Shown here: piece after piece, positions 1 to 8,461 of the stretch | How the letters are laid out: each line of letters starts with the position of its first letter | Position numbering within the stretch: position 1 is the first letter of the stretch | Assembly: GCA_050250575.1 (NCBI GenBank) | Contig: JBFWOJ010000007.1 | Span: forward strand, 62,001-126,000 | From: SHVO01 sp050250575 | GTDB lineage: Bacteria; Pseudomonadota; Alphaproteobacteria; Rhodospirillales; Rhodospirillaceae | Length of the DNA stretch: 64,000 nt | Direction: 5' to 3' | Made by a program: the position numbers and the translations under genes | The notes under the pieces: model-generated | What the model saw: the letters and a program-made list of their open reading frames with translations, nothing else | What the model was told of the DNA's origin: nothing | Database searches by the model: none

Positions 1-299
1 GTGCGGGGACCGAAGTCGTGGAGCGACACCATCGCGCCGGCGTGCCGGACCTCGATACCATTGGCATCCATCCAGCCGCGTACGCCGCGCCAGCTGACCT
101 GACACCAATCGTAAGACGGCAGGCAGCTGTGGACTTCGACACGGGCATTCTCAGGAACACGCGCGAGTCGTTCGTAGTCGCGACCTGGGCCGGTGAAGAT
201 GTTGAAGTTGTTGATTAGATAGCCGGGACGCGCAGCGGCCGCACCCGCCGCGAAAACGCTCGCCGCAAGTACGACGGAGGCAATAAGCCGGGATTTCAT
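1..299 (-). CDS. Exported SH3-like domain protein, partial
   Basis: The gene starts at the ATG at 299-297 and runs off the left edge, so its C-terminus is missing. The first 25 or so residues form a signal peptide (MKSR, a hydrophobic stretch, then alanines). The mature part begins RPGYLINNFNIFTGPGRDYE and continues with a pattern like bacterial SH3 (SH3_3) domains: residues for variable ligand contacts, then CLPSYDWCQVSWRGVRGWMDA, where the WCQV and GVRGW elements are the typical strand ends. Such domains usually help exported proteins bind peptidoglycan or other envelope ligands. A GGAGAG Shine-Dalgarno lies just upstream of the ATG. Full length and any extra domain cannot be judged. Confidence 0.8.
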   Translation of the reverse strand, partial: MKSRLIASVVLAASVFAAGAAAARPGYLINNFNIFTGPGRDYERLARVPENARVEVHSCLPSYDWCQVSWRGVRGWMDANGIEVRHAGAMVSLHDFGPR

Positions 300-422
300 C
301 ACGCTCTCCTCTTTGTTGTTTACTGCCTGGCGCTCACGTCGCTCGCTTGCAGAGCGCTCAGGGGATTCAACGTCGAGAAAAGAGGCGATGTTTCGGCGCT
401 TTGTCGCGCCCAGCGGGCAAAC

Positions 423-1121
423 TCAGATACTTACGTTAAAAACATCGCGGAATGATGCCCGCAATGCATCATCGGCCTCCCCCATGGTTGTCGGCAATCC
501 CAACTCCCGCAAGGAGGTCACGCCATGGCCGGAAATGCCGCAAGGCACGATGCCGGAGAAATGCTCAAGCTCAGGGGCGACGTTGAGGGCGATGCCATGG
601 AAAGTGATCCAGTGGCGCACGCGAATGCCGAGAGCGGCGATCTTGTCCTCGCGGCCGCCGCCGCGGTCGACCCAGATTCCGATGCGTCCGGCGCGGCGTT
701 CGCCGGTCACGCCGAGCCGGTCGAGCGCTTTGATCAGCCAGGCTTCCAGGTTGAACACAAACCGCCGCACATCCGGTCCGCCGCCGCTCCAGCCGGCGCG
801 GTTGAGATCGAGCATGACATAAGCCACGCGTTGCCCAGGCCCATGATAAGTGTACTCGCCGCCACGCCCGGTCGGGAAAACCGGAAAGCGGTTTGGGGCG
901 AGCAGGTCGGCTGGCTTGGAGCTGGTGCCGGCGGTATAGAGCGGCGGGTGCTCCAGGAACCACACGCATTCGGGCGCCGTCCCCGCGCGAATGGCTTTCA
1001 CGCGTTCCTCCATGAACGCCACGGCCTCGGGATAGGGAACGAGGCCTTCGGACGTCCGGAATTCCACCGGTCCGCCGGCCGTGCGGGTTTCTTGTGGAGC
1101 GGAGGTCAGAGCCTGATCCAT
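423..1121 (-). CDS. lipB: Octanoyltransferase LipB
   Basis: This enzyme moves octanoyl groups from acyl carrier protein to lipoyl domains, the first step of de novo lipoate assembly, and acts in the cytoplasm. The 232-residue length is normal. Family motifs are clear: the TGRGG...YHGPGQ segment at residues 84-97 with His93, EDKIAALGIRVRHW at 158-171 carrying the conserved Lys160, and SGIVPCGI at 189-196 containing the acyl-accepting Cys194. The gene stands alone on this strand; the tRNA-Leu gene lies just upstream in the same orientation. Nothing looks broken. The identification is close to certain, since Lys and Cys of the catalytic pair are both present. Confidence 0.96.
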   Translation of the reverse strand: MDQALTSAPQETRTAGGPVEFRTSEGLVPYPEAVAFMEERVKAIRAGTAPECVWFLEHPPLYTAGTSSKPADLLAPNRFPVFPTGRGGEYTYHGPGQRVAYVMLDLNRAGWSGGGPDVRRFVFNLEAWLIKALDRLGVTGERRAGRIGIWVDRGGGREDKIAALGIRVRHWITFHGIALNVAPELEHFSGIVPCGISGHGVTSLRELGLPTTMGEADDALRASFRDVFNVSI

Positions 1122-1165
1122 ACGCGCTTCGCGTTAACTCCTGGATCCCCAAAAGGGAAGCAGGA

Positions 1166-1250
1166 TGGTGCGGTCGAGAAGACTCGAACTTCCACGGGTT
1201 GCCCCACAGCGACCTCAACGCTGCGCGTCTACCAATTCCGCCACGACCGC
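1166..1250 (-). tRNA. tRNA-Leu (anticodon GAG)
   Basis: Read on the minus strand, the gene begins GCGGTCG and ends CGACCGCACCA, so a 7-bp acceptor stem closes and the CCA end is encoded. The D-arm contains TTGGTAGACGC. The anticodon stem CAGCG/CGCTG encloses the loop TTGAGGT, giving anticodon GAG, which reads CUC and CUU. A long variable arm (class II) and the T-loop GTTCGAGTC follow, as expected for leucine tRNA. Length with CCA is 85 nt. Confidence 0.95.
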
Positions 1251-1425
1251 ACATCGCAAGGGCCGGAAGAACCCGGCCCCGGAAAGGAGGCGGTGGAATA
1301 CCAGATTGATTTGAGGCATGCAAGAAACGCTAAGTTCTTGTCAGATCGTCCCCTTTTACTTGATCTGCCTCAGTGCCTCGGGCACAAGGCTCGCTCATCT
1401 CACATTTCGTCGTTCTGGTGTCGCC

Positions 1426-2847
1426 GTGGCCGAAACGCCAACCCCGCCTCCGCCGCACGCGCCCGCTAGGCGTACGGTCGGGGACGCGCTCGATGAGTCT
1501 TTCGAGCTCGATCCCGCGTTCGTCGAGGACGTGGCGGCGGCCCTTCGCGCCAATGACCGTGACCAGGCGCGGGCTGCGGTGCAGGACCTCCACTACGCCG
1601 ACATGGCCGACCTGCTCGAACGCCTGGACAGCGAGGACCGCCGCCTCCTGATCGAGGCGATCCGCGACGGCTTCCAGGCCGATGTTCTCCCGGAGCTCGA
1701 CGCGGAAGTCCGGTACGAGGTGATGGACGCCCTGGGCTTCGAGGATTTCGCGGTCGCGCTGGCGGAACTCGATTCCGACGATGCCGTCTACGTGGCGGGC
1801 AAATTGGAGGCCGAGGAACGGGCCAAGATCCTCGAGCGTATGCCGGACGACAAGCGCGAGCTGATCGAGCAGGGGCTGGCCTATGCCGAGGACTCCGCGG
1901 GCCGCCTGATGCAGCGCGAGCTCGTGGCCGTTCCGTATTATTGGACGGTCGGCGAGACCATCGACTACCTGCGCTCGACCCGCAACGTCCCGGACAAATT
2001 CTATGCGGTGTTCGTGGTCGATTCCCGGCACCGCCCGCAGGGCGTGGTGGAACTGCACCGCGTGCTGACGTCCAAGCGCCCCACGCGGATGCAGGACCTG
2101 ATCAGCCCCGACATGGACATCATTCCCACCGACATGGACCGGGAAGAGGTCGCCTTCCTGTTCCGCCAGCGCGACCTCGCCGCGGCCCCGGTGGTGGACA
2201 AGTCAGGGCGCCTGATCGGCCAGATCACCATCGACGACATCGTCGACGTCATCGACGAAGAAGCCGGCGCCGACATCCTCAAGCTGGCCGGTGTGTCCGA
2301 GGTCGAACACTCGAGCCTCTATACCGCCGTCGTAGCGACGGCTCAGTCGCGCTTCACATGGCTCGCGCTCAATCTCCTGACCGCCTTCATGGCGTCGTAC
2401 GTGGTCGGCCTTTACACCGAGTCTATCGAACGCCTCGCGGCCTTGGCCGTATTGATGCCGATCGTCGCCGGAATGGGCGGCAACGCGGGCACGCAGACCC
2501 TCGCGACGGTCGTGCGGGCCCTGGCCACCCGTGAACTCGACGCCAGCAACGCCCTGCGCGTCGTGGGAAAGGAACTTTTCGTCGGCCTCATCAATGGGCT
2601 CTTGTTTGCAGTCCTGGTGGGGGCGGTCGCGACGTTCTGGTTCGAGGACATCATGCTGGGGCTGGTCATCGCGGCGGCCATGCTCACCAATCTGACCGTT
2701 GCGGGATTGGCCGGGATTCTAATTCCGCTCGCCCTCGACAAATTTGGCACCGATCCCGCCGCTTCGGCCGGCGTATTCCTCACAACTGTGACGGATATTG
2801 TGGGCTTTTTCACCTTCCTCGGCCTTGCGACCTGGGTCCTGCTTTAG
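1426..2847 (+). CDS. mgtE: Magnesium transporter MgtE
   Basis: This is an inner-membrane Mg2+ channel/transporter. From the chosen GTG start (1426) it is 473 residues, close to the family norm; an ATG at 1318 would add 36 residues that look like translated intergenic DNA. Domains in order are a helical MgtE N domain (about 25-130), two CBS domains (about 130-260, with phrases such as RLIGQITIDDIVDVIDEEAG) and a C-terminal membrane domain of five helices. The pore signature PIVAGMGGNAGTQT is intact. CBS and N domains bind Mg2+ and close the pore in characterised members. It is separated from the tRNA gene by about 170 bases and followed by the Hpt-like gene in the same direction. Confidence 0.94.
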   Translation: MAETPTPPPPHAPARRTVGDALDESFELDPAFVEDVAAALRANDRDQARAAVQDLHYADMADLLERLDSEDRRLLIEAIRDGFQADVLPELDAEVRYEVMDALGFEDFAVALAELDSDDAVYVAGKLEAEERAKILERMPDDKRELIEQGLAYAEDSAGRLMQRELVAVPYYWTVGETIDYLRSTRNVPDKFYAVFVVDSRHRPQGVVELHRVLTSKRPTRMQDLISPDMDIIPTDMDREEVAFLFRQRDLAAAPVVDKSGRLIGQITIDDIVDVIDEEAGADILKLAGVSEVEHSSLYTAVVATAQSRFTWLALNLLTAFMASYVVGLYTESIERLAALAVLMPIVAGMGGNAGTQTLATVVRALATRELDASNALRVVGKELFVGLINGLLFAVLVGAVATFWFEDIMLGLVIAAAMLTNLTVAGLAGILIPLALDKFGTDPAASAGVFLTTVTDIVGFFTFLGLATWVLL

Positions 2848-2905
2848 CTCTACTCAACGGGCGGCGGGACGGGTACACTTCTGCTGCGGAAATGAAGGGG
2901 CGCCG

Positions 2906-3418
2906 ATGTCGGGTTCAGAAGTTAAATACATTACCCCTCCGGTTAATCTCAGACAGAAACAGAAGCTGGCCGGCGTCACCGGCACTATCGACGGCGTCTG
3001 GCTCGACGCGGCCGAGAAGTCGATGGGCAATGCCAAATTCGATTATCTGGAAGCCGTGGGCGAGGATCTGGGCCGTTTGCAAGCGGCTTATGACGCGGCC
3101 CTCAGGGATCCGGCGGGCCGTGTCGAACGCATTCAGGAGCTTTATGCCATCGTCCAGACCATCAAGGGGCAGGGCGCGAGCTTTGGCTATCCTTTGATCT
3201 CCAATGTCGGGGCGCAGCTCGCCCGATTCATCGAGGACTGCGGCGAAACTCTCACAGACGCGCAGATGGAAGGCGTCAAAGTGCACGTCGAAACGCTGCG
3301 CCTGATCATGCAGCAGAAGATGGAAGGCGACGGCGGTCCGATGGGACAGAAGATTGTCGCCGGGCTCGCGCTGGTGATTAAAAAGATGACCGGCGGCGGG
3401 GAAGCCGCGACCGCTTAG
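2906..3418 (+). CDS. Hpt-fold protein lacking the phospho-acceptor histidine
   Basis: A 170-residue cytoplasmic, mostly helical protein. The ATG at 2906 is preceded by GAAGGGG at good spacing. The centre resembles histidine phosphotransfer (Hpt) domains of alphaproteobacteria: YAIVQTIKGQGASFGYPLIS aligns with the usual H-x-[IL]-K-G-Q-G-x-S-F-G motif. The residue at the phospho-accepting His position is Gln84 (codon CAG). Hpt proteins normally relay phosphate between a sensor kinase and response regulators; this one cannot do so by the usual chemistry, and may instead act as a binding partner or be derived from such a protein. No kinase or regulator is adjacent. Fold assignment is moderately confident; function is unknown. 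Confidence 0.7.
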   Translation: MSGSEVKYITPPVNLRQKQKLAGVTGTIDGVWLDAAEKSMGNAKFDYLEAVGEDLGRLQAAYDAALRDPAGRVERIQELYAIVQTIKGQGASFGYPLISNVGAQLARFIEDCGETLTDAQMEGVKVHVETLRLIMQQKMEGDGGPMGQKIVAGLALVIKKMTGGGEAATA

Positions 3419-3423
3419 AGGGT

Positions 3424-4677
3424 TTACGGCTGCTGATCGTTGGTGCGCTGCGTCGCCTGCACCGGATCGAGCGGCGTCATGAATTCCCAGCGCCGGTACG
3501 CCTCCACGCCGTCGAGCACGACGCCGTCGAAGCCGAGATCCATCACGCCGGCGAAATAGCGGCCGACAATGGCCTTCCACGCCGGATTCCAATATTCGAC
3601 CACATATTGGCCGGGCCGATCCGGTCCCAGAGCCTGCACCCAGGTCGGCGTGCCGATTTGCCAGTCGCGCTCCCAGTAGAACCGGTCGTCTTCGGCATAG
3701 CCGATCGAAATGCGCGCCAGCACGAGACGGCGCGCGCCCATTTCCTTGAACTTGAGGCGGTGAACCTCTTCTTTGGTCAGCGACCGGTTGCCTTTGTAGA
3801 AGGCGTCTGTGACCAGCACGTCGTAGTTCGTCGCCGCCATTGCGGCCAGCCATTCGTCGCGCGTCTCGAATTCGCGGCTGTCCAGCAGCATGACCATGTT
3901 TCGGGCGCCCAGGATGGTTTCGACATTGCGCGCATTCTCGGGCGAGGGGCGCCGCGTCGGGATGCGGGCGAAATCGTCAGTGTCATCGAGATCGATATGC
4001 GAAACGACGCCCATCTTCACCGCGGTCTGCAACGCCGCCGTCGCCATCTCCGGCGTCCGGCAGTGCTCGACGGTCATCGCCTTCAAGCCTTGCTTCAACA
4101 TCGCCTGAAGGTCGGCGCCGGGCACCCGCAGCGGCGCGCAGAACTGTCCGTTGAGCAGAAAGGCATCGATGCTCTGGATGTAGCGCCGCATGGGCGTGCC
4201 GGCCTGAATAATGGCGTCGGAGGGGACCCGCGCGGTCGGATCGCGCTTGATTTCGGCGAGGTCGAATTCCCGCCGGCTCCAGGTAAGCAGGTCGAACCCG
4301 GGACGCGTGACGATCACAAAATTGGGATCGCGCTTTTCCGCGTACGTTGCCAGCTCCTCGACCATGTCGCGCATGAAGGCGCGATAGTTCGGGATGTCCT
4401 GCAGCGGGATGTCGAGCACTTCCAGCTCGCCGAGCAAGGTGCGGGTGCGGTCGAGAAGCTGCGGTTGGCTGGAAGCCGGCCCGGGCTTGGCGGCCGGTGC
4501 CGGGATCGGCACGACGATGTCTTCCGGCGCCGTCTCCGGCGCTTCGGTGTCCGAGCCTTCAAGTCCGGCGCCGATGCCTGCCGGCGGGCCGAGCCGGCGT
4601 TCCTGCGCAACCGCGGTTCCCCAGACGGAGAACAGACAGGTCGTCGCTAACAGAGGCGCGAGAATGCGAAAAGTCAC
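3424..4677 (-). CDS. Exported GH114/TM1410-like protein
   Basis: The GTG start at 4677 overlaps the stop of the upstream oxidoreductase (GTGA), which decides the start and implies translational coupling. The 417-residue product has an N-terminal signal peptide (FRILAPLLATTCLFSVWGTAVAQ) and a proline/alanine-rich linker to about residue 65. The C-terminal half matches the barrel of the endo-alpha-1,4-polygalactosaminidase/TM1410 family: LVLARISIGYAEDDRFYWER, GQYVVEYWNPAWK, and GFDGVVLDGVEAY, with acidic residues at the expected barrel ends. Known members are putative polysaccharide hydrolases, so an envelope or extracellular glycan is a possible substrate. The link to the coupled FAD enzyme is unexplained. 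The family call is good; substrate is unknown. Confidence 0.75.
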   Translation of the reverse strand: MTFRILAPLLATTCLFSVWGTAVAQERRLGPPAGIGAGLEGSDTEAPETAPEDIVVPIPAPAAKPGPASSQPQLLDRTRTLLGELEVLDIPLQDIPNYRAFMRDMVEELATYAEKRDPNFVIVTRPGFDLLTWSRREFDLAEIKRDPTARVPSDAIIQAGTPMRRYIQSIDAFLLNGQFCAPLRVPGADLQAMLKQGLKAMTVEHCRTPEMATAALQTAVKMGVVSHIDLDDTDDFARIPTRRPSPENARNVETILGARNMVMLLDSREFETRDEWLAAMAATNYDVLVTDAFYKGNRSLTKEEVHRLKFKEMGARRLVLARISIGYAEDDRFYWERDWQIGTPTWVQALGPDRPGQYVVEYWNPAWKAIVGRYFAGVMDLGFDGVVLDGVEAYRRWEFMTPLDPVQATQRTNDQQP

Positions 4678-5771
4678 GTCACCCGCTCCGCCACCCAATC
4701 GGCAATGGCGAGACATGAGGTCAAACCGGGCGACTCTATGCCGTAAAGGGCAACGAAACCGTTAACGCCGGTCTCGGCCGGGCCCTGTATCAAAAAGTCT
4801 TTGGCGAGCTCGCCGGGGCCCTGGATCTTGGGTCTCACCCCGCTATAGCCGGGGCGCAGGGCGCCGTCGGGCAGTCCCGGCCAATAGCGGCGGATAGCCT
4901 GATAGAAGAGGCTCTGGCGCTCCTCCTGCACCTGGTAATCGACGGTAGAGACCCATTCGATATCCGGGCCGAACCGGCCCTGCCCGGAAAGGTCTCGGGT
5001 ATAGTGCAGACCAAGGCTGGCCCTGCCGGGCAGAGGGTAAATAAGCCGCGTGAAGGGTGCTCTCCCGGACAGGTAGAAATAGCTGCCTTTTGCATAGTGC
5101 TGCGGAGGGATGCTGCCCGGCCGCACGCCCCTGATCGCCCGGCCCACCGCCTGGGCGCCGAGCCCGGCGCAATTGATCACCGTTTTGGCTCTGAGGGCCA
5201 TGGCGTCTGGTCCGCCGGTTTCGACCTCGACCCCATCGTCCGTGCCGCGGCCGCCGGTGACGGGACTGTTGTACGCGATCGAGGCGCCATGCGCTTCGGC
5301 ATCGCCCAGAAAGGCGAGCATCAAAGCATGGCTGTCGACGATCCCGCTGAGAGGGGAATGGAGCGCCGCGGCACAGTGCAGCTCGGGTTCAAGACCCCTG
5401 GCTTCTTTCCCGCTGAGCCAAGTCATGTGAACGCCGCTATCGGCGGCGTGCTTCTGCAAGGCCTTTAGACCATCGAGCTCGGCGTCGTCGGCGGCATAGA
5501 TGAGTTTGGTGGTGCGCTTGTAGGTCACGCCGTAAGCGTCGCAGAAGGAGTACATCTTGTCGCGGCCCTCGATGCACAGCTTCTCTTTGAGGCTGCCGTG
5601 CACGTAGAACACGCCGGCGTGGATCACCTCGCTGTTACGCGAGCTGGTTTCCGTGCCGAAGGCGTCCGCCTTCTCGAGGATGATCACCTCACGGCCCTTG
5701 CGCGCCATCGCCCGCGCGACCGCCAGCCCGACGACGCCCGCGCCGATGACGATACAGTCGACTGATTCCAT
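4674..5771 (-). CDS. FAD-dependent oxidoreductase, LhgO-like
   Basis: A DAO-superfamily flavoenzyme of 365 residues. The N-terminal Rossmann motif is VDCIVIGAGVVGLAVARAMA, followed by the FAD ribose-binding Glu in VIILEKADAFGTETSSRNSE. The segment NSEVIHAGVFYVHGSLKEKLCIEGR is characteristic of L-2-hydroxyglutarate dehydrogenase/oxidase (LhgO) and close relatives. The C-terminus holds the second FAD-binding strip (DFLIQGPAETGVNGFVALYGIESPGLTSCLA). The ATG at 5771 is preferred over an in-frame GTG at 5786 because GGGGA lies 8 bases upstream of it. The stop overlaps the start of the exported GH114-like gene. Substrate is probably a 2-hydroxyacid, but this is inference from the family. Confidence 0.8.
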   Translation of the reverse strand: MESVDCIVIGAGVVGLAVARAMARKGREVIILEKADAFGTETSSRNSEVIHAGVFYVHGSLKEKLCIEGRDKMYSFCDAYGVTYKRTTKLIYAADDAELDGLKALQKHAADSGVHMTWLSGKEARGLEPELHCAAALHSPLSGIVDSHALMLAFLGDAEAHGASIAYNSPVTGGRGTDDGVEVETGGPDAMALRAKTVINCAGLGAQAVGRAIRGVRPGSIPPQHYAKGSYFYLSGRAPFTRLIYPLPGRASLGLHYTRDLSGQGRFGPDIEWVSTVDYQVQEERQSLFYQAIRRYWPGLPDGALRPGYSGVRPKIQGPGELAKDFLIQGPAETGVNGFVALYGIESPGLTSCLAIADWVAERVT

Positions 5772-5804
5772 GTCGCGTGTCCCCACGTGCCCCGCCGGCC
5801 CTTT

Positions 5805-5885
5805 TTCATCGCCGCGGCGAAGGCCGGGCCCCAGTCATCAGAGGGTGCGCTGAAGGATGGTTCCCGGCTTTCGCCGGGACGACAG
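5805..5885. repeat. REP-like intergenic hairpin repeat
   Basis: The gap upstream of mipZ carries GC-rich palindromes, including CCCGGCTTTCGCCGGG (5863-5878) next to CGTC-like ends. This resembles the short dispersed repeats built on the words CGTCATCC and CCCGGC that occur between genes of many alphaproteobacteria. A related copy pair is found at 59.8 kb. Confidence 0.45.
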
Positions 5886-6012
5886 CCGCAGAATGATGAG
5901 GCATCGCGCCCGCTCCGCGCGCGAAGTCTCGCCCGCGCGCCCGCGCTCGGTCAAGTTGCGGTCCTTCCGCGCGCGGATTAAGATTCCGCAGAACATATTA
6001 TCGGTAGGCAGA

Positions 6013-6831
6013 ATGCGTCCCTCATCCACGCCGCGGATCGTCGTTTTCGGGAATGAAAAGGGCGGCACCGGCAAGTCCACTTTGGCCATGCACCTCGCCG
6101 TGGCCCTCATGAACCGCCGCCTGTCCGTCGCCACGGTCGATCTCGACGCGCGCCAGGGCACGCTCTCGAAATACGTCGCCAATCGCAAGCGTTACCAGGA
6201 GCGCACCGGGCATCCCATTCCGTTGCCGGCCCATCACGCCATCACCTCGAAGACCGACGAGTCCGGCTATGAGCTCGAGCTGCCGCGTGTGCTCGCCGAA
6301 ACCGGCGGCCACGATATCGTGGTCGTCGACACCCCCGGCTTCGATACGACGCTCTCGCAGCTCGGCCATTCCTACGCCGACGTCATTGTCACGCCCATGA
6401 ACGACAGCCTGATCGATCTCGATGTCATGTCCGATGTCGATCCGCAGAAGCAAACCATCGTCCGCCCCAGCCACTATGCCGAGCGGGTCTGGCGCGCCAA
6501 GCAGCTGCGCGCTAAACGCGACGGCGGCTCGATTGATTGGGTGGTCTTGCGCAACCGTCTCGGCCAGCTCGAGGCGCGCAACAAACGGCTCGTGGCAAAA
6601 TTGCTCGCGGATCTGTCCAAACGCATTGGTTTTCGCCTCGTCGACGGGATCGCCGAACGCGTCGTCTACCGCGAGCTTTTCCTGGACGGCCTCACGGTCG
6701 AGGACCTGGCCGCCCTTGCAAAGGACGGCGCGCTCGCTATGTCCCATGTAGCCGCGCGGCAGGAATTGCGGGCCCTGATGATTTCTCTGGGCCTCAAGGA
6801 CACACTGGATAACGCTCGGATTAGCGCTTGA
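6013..6831 (+). CDS. mipZ: Division-site positioning ATPase MipZ
   Basis: MipZ is a ParA/MinD-like ATPase that forms a gradient from the chromosome origin-bound ParB and blocks FtsZ assembly near the poles in alphaproteobacteria. The 272-residue product starts RIVVFGNEKGGTGKSTLAMH, a deviant Walker A motif with the signature lysine of the ParA/MinD family. VATVDLDARQGTLS and DIVVVDTPGFDTTLSQL give the A-prime and Walker B segments. VDGIAERVVYRELFLDGLT is the typical C-terminal MipZ stretch. Length agrees with the family (about 270-280). Three further genes for a VWA-like protein, a DnaJ protein and GalU follow on the same strand. The start at 6013 is the only one that leaves a normal N-terminus. 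Confidence 0.92.
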   Translation: MRPSSTPRIVVFGNEKGGTGKSTLAMHLAVALMNRRLSVATVDLDARQGTLSKYVANRKRYQERTGHPIPLPAHHAITSKTDESGYELELPRVLAETGGHDIVVVDTPGFDTTLSQLGHSYADVIVTPMNDSLIDLDVMSDVDPQKQTIVRPSHYAERVWRAKQLRAKRDGGSIDWVVLRNRLGQLEARNKRLVAKLLADLSKRIGFRLVDGIAERVVYRELFLDGLTVEDLAALAKDGALAMSHVAARQELRALMISLGLKDTLDNARISA

Positions 6832-6834
6832 GGG

Positions 6835-6889
6835 CATGGTCCGGAAAAGTGTGAGCGCTGTGCGACAGGAACATGGTCCGAAAATAGAA
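6835..6889. repeat. Imperfect ATGGTCCGAAAA repeat pair
   Basis: The mipZ to VWA-like gap contains GCATGGTCCGGAAAAGTGTG (6835 onward) and, 30 bases later, ACATGGTCCGAAAATAG. The arrangement resembles a decayed copy of the CATGxTCCGGAAAAGTG-type palindromic repeats common in intergenic DNA of Rhizobiales and relatives. Identification is by recollection of the motif only. Confidence 0.4.
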
Positions 6890-6896
6890 AAGGCTG

Positions 6897-7613
6897 ATGC
6901 CCAGTAACAAAACGCCAACGACGCGATCGTCCTCCAACGACGTCGCCGCCTTCTTGAACCGGGCGGCCAAGACTCCCATGCGCGCGCCGGACGGCAAGAA
7001 CGGGCGCCTGATCTTCGCGATGGACGCGACGGCGAGCCGCGGCCCGACCTGGGCGCAGGCCATGGAGATCCAGAGCGACATGTTCAAGGAAGCAGGTACC
7101 GTCGGCGGCCTGGATGTTCAGCTGGTCTACTACCGCGGTTTCATGGATTTCGGCGCGAGTCCCTGGTTGGGTGATCCCACGCGCGTTGCAAACCTGATGC
7201 GCACCGTCCATGTGGAGGGCGGCATCACCCAAATCGTGCGTGTGCTGCGCCATGCCGTTGCCGAATCAAAACAGGCGAAAGTGAATGCCGTCGTGTTCAT
7301 CGGCGATGCTGTCGAAGAAGCGCATGACGCCATCGCCGAAGCCGCGGGCCAGCTCGGCCTCGCGGGCGTGCCGGTGTTCGTTTTCCACGAAGGCGGAGGC
7401 GAGCCGGCGGGCAGCGTTTTCCGTCAGATTGCGCGCATTACCCGGGGAGCCTATTCGGCTTTCGACGCAAACAGCGCCCAACAGCTGCGCGATCTCTTGA
7501 AGGCGGTGGCGGTGTACGCCGCCGGCGGTCGCAAAGCGCTCGAGCACTACGGTCAGAAGACCGGCGGCGCGGCGCTGCGCCTGACCCATCAAGTCGGCGG
7601 TGGCGCGCCATGA
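6897..7613 (+). CDS. VWA-like domain protein
   Basis: A 238-residue cytoplasmic protein with no signal peptide or membrane helix. After a Ser/Thr-rich leader, GRLIFAMDATASRGPTWAQA begins a von Willebrand A-like Rossmann fold; the metal-site motif DxSxS appears as DATAS. Later strands are LDVQLVYYRGF, VNAVVFIGDAVEE and VPVFVFHEGGG, and GGITQIVRVLRHAV supplies the second metal-site threonine region. The start has AAAAGG upstream. Its stop overlaps the next start (ATGA), so it is coupled to the membrane DnaJ gene; together they may form a chaperone-like or assembly unit. The partner is not known. Confidence 0.72.
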   Translation: MPSNKTPTTRSSSNDVAAFLNRAAKTPMRAPDGKNGRLIFAMDATASRGPTWAQAMEIQSDMFKEAGTVGGLDVQLVYYRGFMDFGASPWLGDPTRVANLMRTVHVEGGITQIVRVLRHAVAESKQAKVNAVVFIGDAVEEAHDAIAEAAGQLGLAGVPVFVFHEGGGEPAGSVFRQIARITRGAYSAFDANSAQQLRDLLKAVAVYAAGGRKALEHYGQKTGGAALRLTHQVGGGAP

Positions 7614-8350
7614 CGCCGCTTTTGCTCGGCGCCGCGGTCGTCGTTGCGATCTATTTCCTTTTGAAGTGGTATTCCGAAGCCAGCGTTAAACAGATCAAGT
7701 CGTCGGCCAAGTGGATCGGCGCGACGATTCTTATTCTCGGCATCGGCATCCTCGCCGCGACCGGCCGCCTCGGAGCCGCGTTCGGTCTGTTGATGGCTTT
7801 CTTCGCGTGGGCTTGGCGAGTCTTCCACATGGTGAACGCCGCGCGGCACTTCACCGGCATGTTTCGCTCGTTTGGATTTGGCCAGGGGTTCGGCGCCGGA
7901 CCGGCCAGCGACTCGCGCGTCACCAGCGCCTATCTCGACATGACTTTGGATCTCGGCACCGGCGCCATGGATGGGGAGGTGACCGCGGGACGCGCGCAGG
8001 GGCGCCGGCTCAGTGGGATGCCGCTCGACGATCTGCTCGCGCTTTTGAATGAGGTCGCGGCCGACGTGGATTCCGCCCGTCTCCTGGAGGCGTACCTCGA
8101 CCGCGCGCACCCTGACTGGCGTGAAACAACCGGTGCGGGTCCGAGCGCGCCGCCACCCGCGGCGGCCGGCATGTCCCGGGAAGAGGCGCTGCGGATCCTC
8201 GGTCTTCAAGACGGCGCGACCGTCGCCGACGTTAAAGCGGCCTACCGGAAACTGATGGGCCAGCTTCATCCGGATAAGGGCGGCAGCGACTATTTGGCCG
8301 CTAAGGTGAACCAGGCAAAAGATTTTCTCCTGAAAGGAACAGTTTCCTAA
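7610..8350 (+). CDS. Membrane-anchored DnaJ-domain protein
   Basis: A 246-residue protein with two N-terminal membrane segments (residues 3-18 and about 33-70) and a C-terminal J domain. The J domain begins SREEALRILGLQDGATVADV and contains the HPD tripeptide in LHPDKGGSDYLAAKVNQAKD, the site that stimulates DnaK ATPase. The GGSDYLAAKVNQAKDFLL ending is typical of TIM14/DnaJ-like short J domains of alphaproteobacteria. The middle carries a TerB-like helical segment (SGMPLDDLLALLNEV...LLEAYLDRAHPDW). Translation is coupled to the VWA-like gene by an ATGA overlap. Confidence 0.85.
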   Translation: MTPLLLGAAVVVAIYFLLKWYSEASVKQIKSSAKWIGATILILGIGILAATGRLGAAFGLLMAFFAWAWRVFHMVNAARHFTGMFRSFGFGQGFGAGPASDSRVTSAYLDMTLDLGTGAMDGEVTAGRAQGRRLSGMPLDDLLALLNEVAADVDSARLLEAYLDRAHPDWRETTGAGPSAPPPAAAGMSREEALRILGLQDGATVADVKAAYRKLMGQLHPDKGGSDYLAAKVNQAKDFLLKGTVS

Positions 8351-8461
8351 TTGAAAGGTTGCATTGCATCATCCCTTGATAGCGTGCCACAAACCGATTT
8401 TGGGGAAACCGCTGTCCTGTCAGCAACCGTTCCGCTCTCATTGTCACGATAAGGATCTTCT

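Noticed and set aside
1318..1425. An upstream ATG start for mgtE
   Set aside because: The extra 36 residues have no family match and overlap the likely control region between the tRNA and mgtE. GTG at 1426 gives the usual length.
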